DNA from: an uncultured Bacilli bacterium
GTDB taxonomy: Bacteria; Bacillota_I; Bacilli_A; RF39; UBA660
DNA: 43,973 nucleotides
Direction: 5' to 3'
NCBI GenBank assembly: GCA_947601845.1
Contig: CANQGH010000009.1
Coordinates: 1-43,973, forward strand
The translations under genes were made by a program, and so were the position numbers. The notes under the pieces were generated by a model. It did not search any database, was not told where the DNA came from, and was given only the letters and a program-made list of their open reading frames with translations. Within the stretch, counting starts at the first letter, position 1, and each line of letters opens with the position of its first letter. Of this stretch, positions 15,009-23,276 are shown piece after piece.

Positions 15009-15449
15009 GTGAAAGTTATATTTCTAAAGGATTTAAAGGGACAAGGAAAAAAAGGTGATATTAAAGAGGTAAAGGATGGATATGCGCAAAACTTTTTAAT
15101 AAAAAATGGTTATGCGACCCAATTATCCGCATCATCCTTAGGTAAATATAATCGTGAAGTTGAGGAACAAAGAGAACAAGATGAGAAATTATCCCAAGAA
15201 GCTAAGCTGTTAAAAGAGAAATTAGAAAAAATAGAACTTATCTTTACTGTTAAAACGGGGAAAGATGATCGCGTTTTTGGAAGTATTAGTCAAAAACAAA
15301 TTAAAGATGAACTAGATAAAAATGGATTTGTAATCGATAAGAAACAAGTAGAATTAGATCATGTTATTTCTAGTTTGGGATATCACGATGTTAAGATAAA
15401 TTTATATAGAGATATATTTGCAAAAATCAAAGTTAAATTACAAAAATAG
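15009..15449 (+). CDS. rplI: Ribosomal protein bL9
   Basis: 146 residues, normal L9 length. The N-terminal domain [18 protein letters not shown] and the DGYAQNFLI segment are L9 hallmarks. A long charged helix and the C-terminal domain follow. The start is GTG at 15009 with an AAGGAGG site. It lies between the DHH phosphodiesterase and dnaB, the usual Bacilli order, and is probably co-transcribed with both. Confidence 0.96.
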   Translation: MKVIFLKDLKGQGKKGDIKEVKDGYAQNFLIKNGYATQLSASSLGKYNREVEEQREQDEKLSQEAKLLKEKLEKIELIFTVKTGKDDRVFGSISQKQIKDELDKNGFVIDKKQVELDHVISSLGYHDVKINLYRDIFAKIKVKLQK

Positions 15450-15460
15450 GAGGGTGAAAC

Positions 15461-16819
15461 ATGCCTGTCAATAATATACCAAACAATTTAGAAGCTGAAC
15501 AATCTGTAATTGGTTCAATGTTTTTATCTAAATATGCACTTAATAAGGCATGTGAAACATTAACTAAGGAATCATTTTATCATAATGCAAATGCATTAAT
15601 ATTTGATACAATAAAAAATATGGCTGAAGCTAAAAAGCCAATCGATTTAACTACTTTAACAGCAGAATTAAAAAATAAAAATTTGTTAAGTGAAGTAGGC
15701 GGAGTAGAGTATTTATCTGAAGTGTTAGAAATTGTACCTACGGCAGCTAACGTTGATTATTATATCAAACTAGTTGAAGATGATGCTATTTTAAGAAAGC
15801 TAATTGAAGTATCCACTAATATAACTACTAATGCTTATCAAAATGAGGGAAATATTAATGAAACTTTAGATGAGGCGGAAAGGAAAATACTTAGCGTTGT
15901 TAAAAATAGGCGTTCTACAGAATTTAGGACAATTAAGGAAGTATTAGATTCTACTCAAGAAAATTTAGAAAAATTGGCAGCTACTAAAGGTGAAATTACG
16001 GGAATACCTACCGGATGGATAGATATAGATAATCTTACGACCGGATTACATGAGAATCAGTTAATAATTATTGCTGCTCGTCCTGCTATAGGTAAAACGG
16101 CTTTTGCTCTTAATTTAGCGACTAATGTTGCTATTAATACGGACAAAACGGTAGCATTGTTTAATCTAGAAATGGGTGCTGAACAACTAGCATCCAGAAT
16201 GATTAGTTCCTTAGGCCAAATTGAAGGTAAAAAGCTAGCGACTGGTAAATTGCTTAACGATGATTGGAAAAGAGTAAATGAGGCAGTTAGTCAATTATCT
16301 GGGGCTAAAATATATATGGATGATACACCAGGTATTACTATTGGGGAAATCCGTTCTAAATGTCGCAGACTAGCTAGTAGTACAGAAGGATTAGGAATAG
16401 TAATCATCGATTACTTACAATTAATCTCTTCATCAATTAATTATGGTGCTAACCGTCAACAGGAGGTTTCAGATATATCTCGTGCCTTAAAAATGATGGC
16501 GATGGAGTTAAATGTACCGGTTATTGCTCTTGCTCAATTATCTCGTGCTGTTGATGCCAGAGAGAATAAGCGACCAATTATGAGTGATTTAAGGGAGTCA
16601 GGATCTATCGAACAAGATGCAGATATAGTAGCATTCCTTTATCGTGATGATTATTATAATAAAGAGGCAGCTATTGATCAAAACACAAGTATAAGTGAGT
16701 TTATTATTGCAAAACATCGTAATGGACCAACGGCTACTGTTGAATTATTGTTTAAAAGGGATACATCTACATTCCTAAGTTATCAAAAAGAAGGACAAGG
16801 TGGTTATAATGAGTCTTAA
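15461..16819 (+). CDS. dnaB: Replicative DNA helicase DnaB (DnaC in B. subtilis naming)
   Basis: 452 residues. The N-terminal domain (about 5-105) starts PNNLEAEQSVIGSM. The RecA-like ATPase domain has Walker A ARPAIGKTAF at about 205-214, Walker B IVIIDYLQLIS near 310, and the DLRESGSIEQDAD stretch near 380. It is the hexameric helicase that unwinds the replication fork. Length and motifs are complete. The GGAGG site lies 7 bp before the ATG. The 3' end overlaps the start of the next gene by 11 bp. Confidence 0.97.
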   Translation: MPVNNIPNNLEAEQSVIGSMFLSKYALNKACETLTKESFYHNANALIFDTIKNMAEAKKPIDLTTLTAELKNKNLLSEVGGVEYLSEVLEIVPTAANVDYYIKLVEDDAILRKLIEVSTNITTNAYQNEGNINETLDEAERKILSVVKNRRSTEFRTIKEVLDSTQENLEKLAATKGEITGIPTGWIDIDNLTTGLHENQLIIIAARPAIGKTAFALNLATNVAINTDKTVALFNLEMGAEQLASRMISSLGQIEGKKLATGKLLNDDWKRVNEAVSQLSGAKIYMDDTPGITIGEIRSKCRRLASSTEGLGIVIIDYLQLISSSINYGANRQQEVSDISRALKMMAMELNVPVIALAQLSRAVDARENKRPIMSDLRESGSIEQDADIVAFLYRDDYYNKEAAIDQNTSISEFIIAKHRNGPTATVELLFKRDTSTFLSYQKEGQGGYNES

Positions 16820-18269
16820 AACATGGTTATATACAATAATTGCTTTACTATTAAGTTCTTTAGTTTTCTTTATAGGTGGCAACAATGTTTACGATCCTCA
16901 AGAAGTATATAATGTTTATTTAGATGGTAAATCGATTGGACTAATTAAATCTAAATTAGAATTAGAACGATATATTGATAGAGAAGAAGAATATATTAAA
17001 GAAAAATATAATGTCGATAAGGTGTATATACCTAATAATTTGGATATAGTTAAAGAAATTACATATAATGATAAAATATATAGTGCTCAATCTATATATG
17101 AAGAAATCAAGGACAAGTCCGCTTTTACTATTAAAGGTTATGTAATCACTATTAAAGGTGGTGAAGAAATGACCGAAGATGGTACGGTTCAAAATGAAGA
17201 TATGATTATTAATGTTCTTGATAAACAAGTTTTTATAGATGCGATCAATAATACGATTGGAGCCTTTGTTGATGAAGATGCTTATCAGGATTTCTTAAAT
17301 GATAGACAAGAGGAAATAACTGATACTGGTAGTATTATACAAGATGTATATATTCAAAATGATATTCTTATAAAAGAAAGTAATATTTCTACTAAGGATC
17401 AAATTTTTTTAACTAGTGAAGATTTAAGTAAATATCTTTTATTTGGAACTCTAGAAGAACAAGAAAAATATACTGTTAAGCCGGGGGATACTATAGAGAG
17501 TGTATCATATAATAATAAGTTATCAGTTGGCGAGTTTTTAATAGCTAATGAAGAGTTTACTAGCGCTGATAATTTATTATATACAGGGCAGCAAGTAACA
17601 TTAGGAATTATTAAACCAGCAGTTAAAGTTGTAGAAGATGACTATGTTGTTACGGTGGAAACAGCAAATTATGATATTGTATACGAAGATGACGACAATT
17701 TAGCTATTGGTATTGAAATAATAAAACAAAAAGGAGAAAATGGTATCAATAGAGTTACAAGACAAATAATAACAATAAATGGTGATATTAAAGGTGTAGA
17801 ACCTATTAGTAGTGAAGAAATTAAACCAACAGTTACGCAAATAGTAATAAGAGGGCAAAAATATATATCTAGTGTTGGAAATCCTAAAGTATGGCGTTGG
17901 CCTACTGCTAATAACTATGTTATATCTAGTCCATTTGGTTGGCGTTGGGGAAAATTCCATCAAGGATTAGATATATCCGGTTGTGGTTACGGTTCACCAA
18001 TATATGCTGCTAATAATGGGGTTGTGGAGACAGCTTCATATACTGATACCAATGGTAATTATATAATTATTAATCATAATAATGGATATAAATCTGTTTA
18101 TGCGCATATGGCTTATTTAAATGTAAAACAAGGACAAATCGTTGAAGCTGGTCAGGTTATTGGTGGTATGGGAGAGACAGGATATGCATTTGGAGTTCAT
18201 TTACATTTCTCCATTTATTTAGGAGAGGCTTTCTTTGGAACGCCTATGAACCCATTGCAGTTCTACTAA
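16809..18269 (+). CDS. Membrane-anchored LysM/G5/M23 endopeptidase
   Basis: 486 residues from the ATG at 16809, which has an AAGGTGG site. A signal anchor at about residues 7-24 places the protein outside the cell. A central region of unknown fold is followed by a LysM domain (KYTVKPGDTIESVS), a G5-like domain, and a C-terminal LytM/M23 peptidase. That domain has HQGLD (His about 384) and HLHFS (about 463-467), so all zinc ligands are present. Such enzymes cut peptide cross-links in peptidoglycan. The gene lies between dnaB and walJ and shares 1 nt with walJ. Confidence 0.88.
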   Translation: MSLKTWLYTIIALLLSSLVFFIGGNNVYDPQEVYNVYLDGKSIGLIKSKLELERYIDREEEYIKEKYNVDKVYIPNNLDIVKEITYNDKIYSAQSIYEEIKDKSAFTIKGYVITIKGGEEMTEDGTVQNEDMIINVLDKQVFIDAINNTIGAFVDEDAYQDFLNDRQEEITDTGSIIQDVYIQNDILIKESNISTKDQIFLTSEDLSKYLLFGTLEEQEKYTVKPGDTIESVSYNNKLSVGEFLIANEEFTSADNLLYTGQQVTLGIIKPAVKVVEDDYVVTVETANYDIVYEDDDNLAIGIEIIKQKGENGINRVTRQIITINGDIKGVEPISSEEIKPTVTQIVIRGQKYISSVGNPKVWRWPTANNYVISSPFGWRWGKFHQGLDISGCGYGSPIYAANNGVVETASYTDTNGNYIIINHNNGYKSVYAHMAYLNVKQGQIVEAGQVIGGMGETGYAFGVHLHFSIYLGEAFFGTPMNPLQFY

Positions 18270-19030
18270 TGAAAGTTAAAGTTTTAGCAAGCGGTTCTAA
18301 AGGAAACTGCACATTAGTTATTAGTGATGATACTAAGATATTAATTGATGTAGGAATAACCGTTCCGCAAATAAAAAATAGCCTTGACCAATTAGAAATA
18401 GATATAGCAGGCCTTGATGGTATCATTATTTCCCATAGCCATAGTGACCATATTAAAGGCTTAGCTAGTATTGTAAAAAGATATAATTTAAAAGTATATG
18501 TTAAACCCGAACTATTATATGATTTAGTCAAATATGTTCCTGTTGATTCTCTTATAGTAGTTGATGATAATGCAGTTATTGGCAATATCAATGTGGAGTT
18601 TTTTGAAACAAGTCACGATGTTACCTCATATGGTTTTATTATTAGTGATAAAACTTGTTCAATGGTATATATTACTGATACTGGTTATATAAATAAGAGA
18701 TATGAAAAGATAACTAAAAATAAGGATATTTATATAGTGGAAACTAATCATGATGAGGAAATGTTGATGAATGGACCTTATCCATATCCTTTGAAACAAA
18801 GAGTAATTAGCGATAAAGGACATTTATCGAATAGATATACGGGTAAATATTTAACTAGAGTAATAGGGGAAAATACTAAGTATATCTTTTTAGCCCATAT
18901 TAGTGAAAATAATAATACATATGATTTAGCATTAGAACAAGTTAAAGAAGAACTAGCCCCTACACATTTCAATGAGAAAAATATTATTGTTACTCATCAA
19001 AACGAAGAAACAGAAATGGTTGAGGTATAA
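18269..19030 (+). CDS. walJ: WalJ/YycJ-type metallo-beta-lactamase-fold hydrolase
   Basis: 253 residues. The metal-binding HSHSDHIKG motif (about 54-62) and the later Asp in ITDTGY are those of the MBL fold; KVLASGSKGNC at the N-terminus is typical of YycJ/WalJ. In Bacilli walJ belongs to the walRK cluster and has been linked to coordinating cell division and DNA replication. Here the two-component genes are not in the window, but rlmH follows as in B. subtilis. The start overlaps the M23 gene stop by 1 nt. Confidence 0.9.
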   Translation: MKVKVLASGSKGNCTLVISDDTKILIDVGITVPQIKNSLDQLEIDIAGLDGIIISHSHSDHIKGLASIVKRYNLKVYVKPELLYDLVKYVPVDSLIVVDDNAVIGNINVEFFETSHDVTSYGFIISDKTCSMVYITDTGYINKRYEKITKNKDIYIVETNHDEEMLMNGPYPYPLKQRVISDKGHLSNRYTGKYLTRVIGENTKYIFLAHISENNNTYDLALEQVKEELAPTHFNEKNIIVTHQNEETEMVEV

Positions 19031-19477
19031 ATGATTAAGATAATTTGTGTAGGAAAGTTAAAAGAAAATTATTTAGTAAGGGCGAAAGATGAGTATCTTA
19101 AAAGATTGAGTAAATATACTAAAGTTCAGTTAATAGAAGTAAATGATATCAGTGTTGGTGACATTTTAAAAAAAGAAAAAGAAGAAATATTGCCATATAT
19201 TGATTCTAAAGATTATGTTGTTACCTTAGAGATAGATGGAGAAAGTATTGATTCAATAGCGTTTGCTAAGAAAATTGATAATATTTTTATTACTAATAGT
19301 AATATTACTTTTATAATTGGTGGTTCATATGGATTAGATGAAGAAATCAAAAAATTATCTAATTGGCGATTATCTTTTTCTAAAATGACTTTTCCTCATC
19401 AATTATTTAGAGTTATGTTATTGGAACAAATATATAGGTCTTTTAAAATAAATAATAATGAAGAATATCATAAATGA
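19031..19477 (+). CDS. rlmH: 23S rRNA pseudouridine-1915 N3-methyltransferase RlmH
   Basis: 148 residues, slightly shorter than the usual 155-160. It has the SPOUT features FIIGGSYGLDEE (SAM-binding knot loop) and SFSKMTFPHQLFRVMLLEQIYR, split here by description. It methylates pseudouridine 1915 in helix 69. The start is directly after the walJ stop. The last codons double as the 5' arm of the terminator at 19461. Confidence 0.93.
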   Translation: MIKIICVGKLKENYLVRAKDEYLKRLSKYTKVQLIEVNDISVGDILKKEKEEILPYIDSKDYVVTLEIDGESIDSIAFAKKIDNIFITNSNITFIIGGSYGLDEEIKKLSNWRLSFSKMTFPHQLFRVMLLEQIYRSFKINNNEEYHK

Positions 19478-19492
19478 TGATATTCTTTTTTT
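19461..19492 (+). terminator. Intrinsic terminator after rlmH
   Basis: GAATATCAT (19463-19471) and ATGATATTC (19477-19485) with a 5-nt loop, followed by seven T. The stem begins inside the rlmH coding end. Confidence 0.85.
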
Positions 19493-19514
19493 GGCTAATC
19501 TGTAATAAACTTTA

Positions 19515-20795
19515 GTGGTGATTATTATTTTAGCGGATATTAATAAATTATTATGGGGAATAACTACAATTATGTTGTTTGCTAGTGGTATATATTTTAG
19601 TAGAAAACTAGGTTGGTTACAATTTAATTTTAAGAACATGTTTAAAGGGTTTGTGAGCGATAGTAAAAAAGAGGTTACTCCTTTTAAAACCTTAATGTTT
19701 ACTTTAGCAGCTAGGATAGGGGTTGGCTCTTTAGCAGGGGTAGCATTGGCCATATATATAGGTGGTCCTGGTACTATATTCTGGATATGGTTATCAACAA
19801 TAATTGTGGTTCCTAACGCTTATGTAGAAAGTTTTTTAGGAGTATTATTTCATGAAAAAAAGGATGGTGTTTATCAAGGGGGACCAACTTATTATATTGA
19901 AAAAGGTTTAAACAAGAAATGGTTAGCCAAACTTTATGCTTTTTTAGTTTTAGGAAGTTATATTTTTGGCTTTTTAACTATTCAGTCTAATACAATAACT
20001 AAGTCATTTATTAAATCTTTTAATACTTCACCAATTATTATTGGTATTATTGTTGCTATTATTACAGGGCTTATTATTTTTAAAGGTACTAAAGGTATAA
20101 TTGATGCCTCTAGTAAATTAATGCCCTTTATTGCTGTTTTATATATAGCAGTATCATTATATATTATTGGTACTAATGTTAATCATCTTGGACATGTTTT
20201 TATGACTATTGTAAAAGGTGCTTTTAATTTTAGAAGTATGGGTGCAGGTTTTCTAACTACTTTAATTATTGGGTGTCAAAGGGGTATTTTTTCCAATGAG
20301 GCGGGGATAGGAAGTGGTGCAATTGCAGCGGCATTAGTTGATAGCGATGATGCTAAGGGCCAAGGCATGATACAAGTAGCAGGTATCTATTTTACTAGTT
20401 TAGTTCTTTGTACTTTAACCGCATTCATTATTATGCTAAGTAATTACAATAGTCTTCCATATAATAATATTAATGGAATAGAATTAACCCAATACGCATT
20501 ATCTTATCATTTAGGAAACTTGGGGGATATAGTTCTTTTAATTACCATCTTTATTTTTGCATTTTCTACAATTATAACTGGTTACTATTATGGAGAGAAC
20601 AGTCTAAGATTTTTAAAACCTAATATCAATAATTGGGAAATAACATTTTTAAAAATAATTACTTTATTATTGTTAATTTTAGGTAGTCTTATCAATTCAT
20701 CTATATTATGGAATCTAGTTGATATCTTCATTGCCTTAATGGGAATAATTAATATTTATGCTATCTGTAAATTGCGTGATAAGATAAGAAAATAA
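19515..20795 (+). CDS. Sodium:alanine/glycine symporter family (AGCS) transporter
   Basis: Up to 426 residues with about ten membrane segments. LLWGITTIMLFASGIYFSRK at the start, ARIGVGSLAGVALA, GGPTYYIEKGL and FSNEAGIGSGAIAAA are AGCS family motifs. It should import alanine, glycine or glutamine with sodium. There is no ATG near the expected N-terminus: the frame offers GTG at 19515 or 19518, and AGTGGTG could instead be the ribosome site for an unusual start a few codons later. The gene is shorter than most members at the C-terminus. Confidence 0.88.
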   Translation: MVIIILADINKLLWGITTIMLFASGIYFSRKLGWLQFNFKNMFKGFVSDSKKEVTPFKTLMFTLAARIGVGSLAGVALAIYIGGPGTIFWIWLSTIIVVPNAYVESFLGVLFHEKKDGVYQGGPTYYIEKGLNKKWLAKLYAFLVLGSYIFGFLTIQSNTITKSFIKSFNTSPIIIGIIVAIITGLIIFKGTKGIIDASSKLMPFIAVLYIAVSLYIIGTNVNHLGHVFMTIVKGAFNFRSMGAGFLTTLIIGCQRGIFSNEAGIGSGAIAAALVDSDDAKGQGMIQVAGIYFTSLVLCTLTAFIIMLSNYNSLPYNNINGIELTQYALSYHLGNLGDIVLLITIFIFAFSTIITGYYYGENSLRFLKPNINNWEITFLKIITLLLLILGSLINSSILWNLVDIFIALMGIINIYAICKLRDKIRK

Positions 20796-20823
20796 TGTGA
20801 TATAATGGATTTAGGTGAAATAT

Positions 20824-21531
20824 ATGATAGGTAATGATTGGGATGATTTATTAAAAGATGAATATCAAAAGGAATATTTTAAAGATTTAGAATCATTTGT
20901 TTTAACTGAATATTCTAAAAAGACCATTTATCCTAAAGTTAATGAGGTGTATAATGCCTTTCGTTACACTCCTTTTAAAGATATTAAGGTAGTAATTATT
21001 GGGCAAGATCCATATCATGGTGAAAATCAAGCCGAAGGGCTTTCCTTTTCGGTCAAAAAAGGTGTTCAAAAACCACCATCTCTTGTGAATATATTTAAAG
21101 AATTACATGATGATTTAGGATATGATATTCCTCAAAATGGTAGTTTAGTTAATTGGACCAAGCAAGGGGTATTATTATTAAATGCAGTTTTAACGGTGGA
21201 AAAAGATAAAGCGGCTTCCCATAAAGGCAGAGGTTGGGAAATATTTACTGATGAAGTAATCAAAATCATTAATCAAAAAGATACACCGGTTGTCTTTATT
21301 CTGTGGGGAAGTTATGCTAGAAGTAAAAAAGAACTGATTACGAATGATAAACATTTTATCATTGAATCGGCTCATCCTTCTCCTTTATCAGCATATAATG
21401 GTTTTTTTGGCAGTAGACCATTTTCTAAAGCTAATAACTTTTTAATAAGTAAAGGTATTAAACCAATTAATTGGGAAATAAAAGATGATATCATTGTAAA
21501 TGATCAAAAACAAAAATTAAAAAAAATATAA
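20824..21531 (+). CDS. ung: Uracil-DNA glycosylase
   Basis: 235 residues from the ATG at 20824, chosen because AGGTG sits 7 bp upstream; an in-frame GTG at 20815 lies inside that site. GQDPYHG (about 60-66) holds the catalytic Asp, and HPSPLSAYNGFFG (from about 184) is the DNA-intercalation loop. All family-1 UNG motifs are present. It removes uracil from DNA. A GATATAAT box lies just upstream, so it probably has its own promoter. Confidence 0.96.
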   Translation: MIGNDWDDLLKDEYQKEYFKDLESFVLTEYSKKTIYPKVNEVYNAFRYTPFKDIKVVIIGQDPYHGENQAEGLSFSVKKGVQKPPSLVNIFKELHDDLGYDIPQNGSLVNWTKQGVLLLNAVLTVEKDKAASHKGRGWEIFTDEVIKIINQKDTPVVFILWGSYARSKKELITNDKHFIIESAHPSPLSAYNGFFGSRPFSKANNFLISKGIKPINWEIKDDIIVNDQKQKLKKI

Positions 21532-21577
21532 GACAATATTCTATAGATAAAATGTAACTATAAAATATTGCCTTTTT
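21530..21577 (+). terminator. Intrinsic terminator after ung
   Basis: AAGACAATATTCTATAG (21530-21546) pairs with the segment 21558-21574 with two mismatches, then a T-run. The long stem ends the ung transcript. Confidence 0.8.
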
Positions 21578-21665
21578 AATATGCCTAGTTGCAAGTAGAG
21601 TTATTCCCTTTTTTAACTCTAACATTAATTGTCACTCTACAAAATTAGAAAATAAAAGATTTATT

Positions 21666-22196
21666 TTATTTCTTTTTTAATATTTCAAATTCTACTTCTT
21701 CGGGATCATTATACAATTCCTTTTTAGCTAAATGGCTAAATTTAGCGACAATGTTATTAGGTATTCGACTTATTACTTTATTATATTCTATAACTTGATC
21801 ATTATAATAGTTTTTAACAGCGATACATTCTATTTCACATTGATACAAATCATTTAGTTTAGTTTTTATATCATCACTTGGAATATAATTATGCTTATCT
21901 TCTAAGAAATTTTTTAATTCTTTATAGGCATTATTTAAAATAGTATTAAGTTTAAACTCATCTTCATCTACATCTTCTAAATTACATAAAAATTGAAAGT
22001 CCGTATCTTCTTTTTCTGAAAAGTGTTTATATAAATCACTTAGTAGTGATAGTTTTTGCCCTAATAATGTTTCAATTTCCTTTTCAGCCTCATTAATTTT
22101 TATATTAAAAATACTTAAGTTACGATGGCTGATTTGGGTAATCAGCAAAATTAACGCTACTAAGACAATAATTCCACAAATAATTATGAATACCAT
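21666..22196 (-). CDS. LemA-family membrane protein
   Basis: 176 residues from the ATG at 22196 with AGAGGTG upstream; a GTG at 22205 lies in that site. One N-terminal membrane helix (about 2-22) is followed by helical, charged sequence. YYNDQVIEYNKVISRIPNN with the following IAKF-like VAKFSHL matches the conserved LemA C-terminal signature (YN..V..YN..I...P.N.VA..F). LemA proteins are widespread and poorly understood. It is transcribed divergently from nothing nearby, with gerQ 60 bp upstream on the same strand. Confidence 0.75.
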   Translation of the reverse strand: MVFIIICGIIVLVALILLITQISHRNLSIFNIKINEAEKEIETLLGQKLSLLSDLYKHFSEKEDTDFQFLCNLEDVDEDEFKLNTILNNAYKELKNFLEDKHNYIPSDDIKTKLNDLYQCEIECIAVKNYYNDQVIEYNKVISRIPNNIVAKFSHLAKKELYNDPEEVEFEILKKK

Positions 22197-22256
22197 TAAT
22201 GTCACCTCTTATTATCAATAATTATACCAAAAAAAAAGAGATGATACAATCACTCT

Positions 22257-22616
22257 TTAGGATAAATTAACATCTTCATTATATATAACATAATTTAAGT
22301 AAATTGAGGGAAGAACATACCATTCTTGTGTTTCTTCATTTCGTAATAAAGTATATTCTCTTGATGCGTGAATAACACGTCCCGTAAAGACTCTATCTCG
22401 CCATTCTACTGAGTCAGGATATGACATATAGAAGGAAGCAATTTGGGCAGGATTGTTATTTAAAATGTTATATGCATATTGATATTTTTCATCAATGTAG
22501 GAATTATAGTTTTGATTAGTATTAGGGAAATTAGTATATGGCGGTTGTGTACTTTGACTAGGTACAAAATTAGGAACATTACTTGAATAAGGTATATTTT
22601 GATAATTATTATTCAT
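22257..22616 (-). CDS. gerQ: Spore coat protein GerQ
   Basis: 119 residues. A low-complexity Asn/Pro/Gln/Tyr-rich N-terminus (about 1-38) is followed by the GerQ domain: YAYNILNNNPAQIASFYMSY, WRDRVFTGRVIHASREY and LPSIYLNYVIYNEDVN. GerQ is a coat protein cross-linked by transglutaminase and needed for localisation of the cortex-lytic enzyme CwlJ. No cwlJ or tgl lies beside it. The gene ends shortly before lemA on the same strand. Confidence 0.88.
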   Translation of the reverse strand: MNNNYQNIPYSSNVPNFVPSQSTQPPYTNFPNTNQNYNSYIDEKYQYAYNILNNNPAQIASFYMSYPDSVEWRDRVFTGRVIHASREYTLLRNEETQEWYVLPSIYLNYVIYNEDVNLS

Positions 22617-22715
22617 TTTTTCATCCTTTCATTTCTATATTAAAGATTATGATTATCTTGAATAAAAAATACTAACTTTTGTGTTATAATTAATTTATAA
22701 TGAGAGGATGATAAG

Positions 22716-23276
22716 ATGGAAGTTATTTTAGGTATTTCTAATAGACATGTTCATTTGAAAGAAGAAGATTATAAAGTTTTATTTGGAAATATAGAAATGG
22801 AAAAGGTAAAAGATTTAGTTCAAGTAGGGCAGTTTGCTTCTAATTTAACTGTGGATATTGAAACCCCAAAGAGTAAGATTAGTAAGGTAAGAGTTCTAGG
22901 ACCATTACGTAGTTATACGCAGGTAGAGTTATCTAAGACTGATTGTTATACATTAGGACTTGATGCTCCTGTTAGAACATCAGGAAACTTAGATGGAGCT
23001 GAAATGGTTACTATTATTGGACCTAATGGCAGGGTAACCAAGCCATGTGCGATAATAGCTAATAGACATTTACATATTAATCATGAGGAGCGTATTAAAT
23101 TAGGACTTTTGAATGTAGAAAAAATAAGTATTGAGGTTGGTGTTCAAAAAAGAGCTATTCTTCATGATGTTTATATAAAAGAAACACCTGATGGTGTTTT
23201 GGAATTACATCTAGATACTGATGATGGTAATGCTAATTTGTTAAAAACAGGGGATATGGCTAAATTAATTATCTAA
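22716..23276 (+). CDS. pduL: PduL-type phosphate acyltransferase
   Basis: 186 residues. SNRHVHLKEEDY (residues 8-19) and ANRHLHIN (about 112-119) are the His motifs of the two PduL domains that bind zinc. PduL transfers acyl groups between CoA and phosphate. No bacterial microcompartment genes and no targeting peptide are visible, so it probably serves as a cytosolic phosphotransacetylase (with an acetate kinase elsewhere). Its 3' end overlaps the convergent PBP gene by 12 bp. Confidence 0.93.
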   Translation: MEVILGISNRHVHLKEEDYKVLFGNIEMEKVKDLVQVGQFASNLTVDIETPKSKISKVRVLGPLRSYTQVELSKTDCYTLGLDAPVRTSGNLDGAEMVTIIGPNGRVTKPCAIIANRHLHINHEERIKLGLLNVEKISIEVGVQKRAILHDVYIKETPDGVLELHLDTDDGNANLLKTGDMAKLII

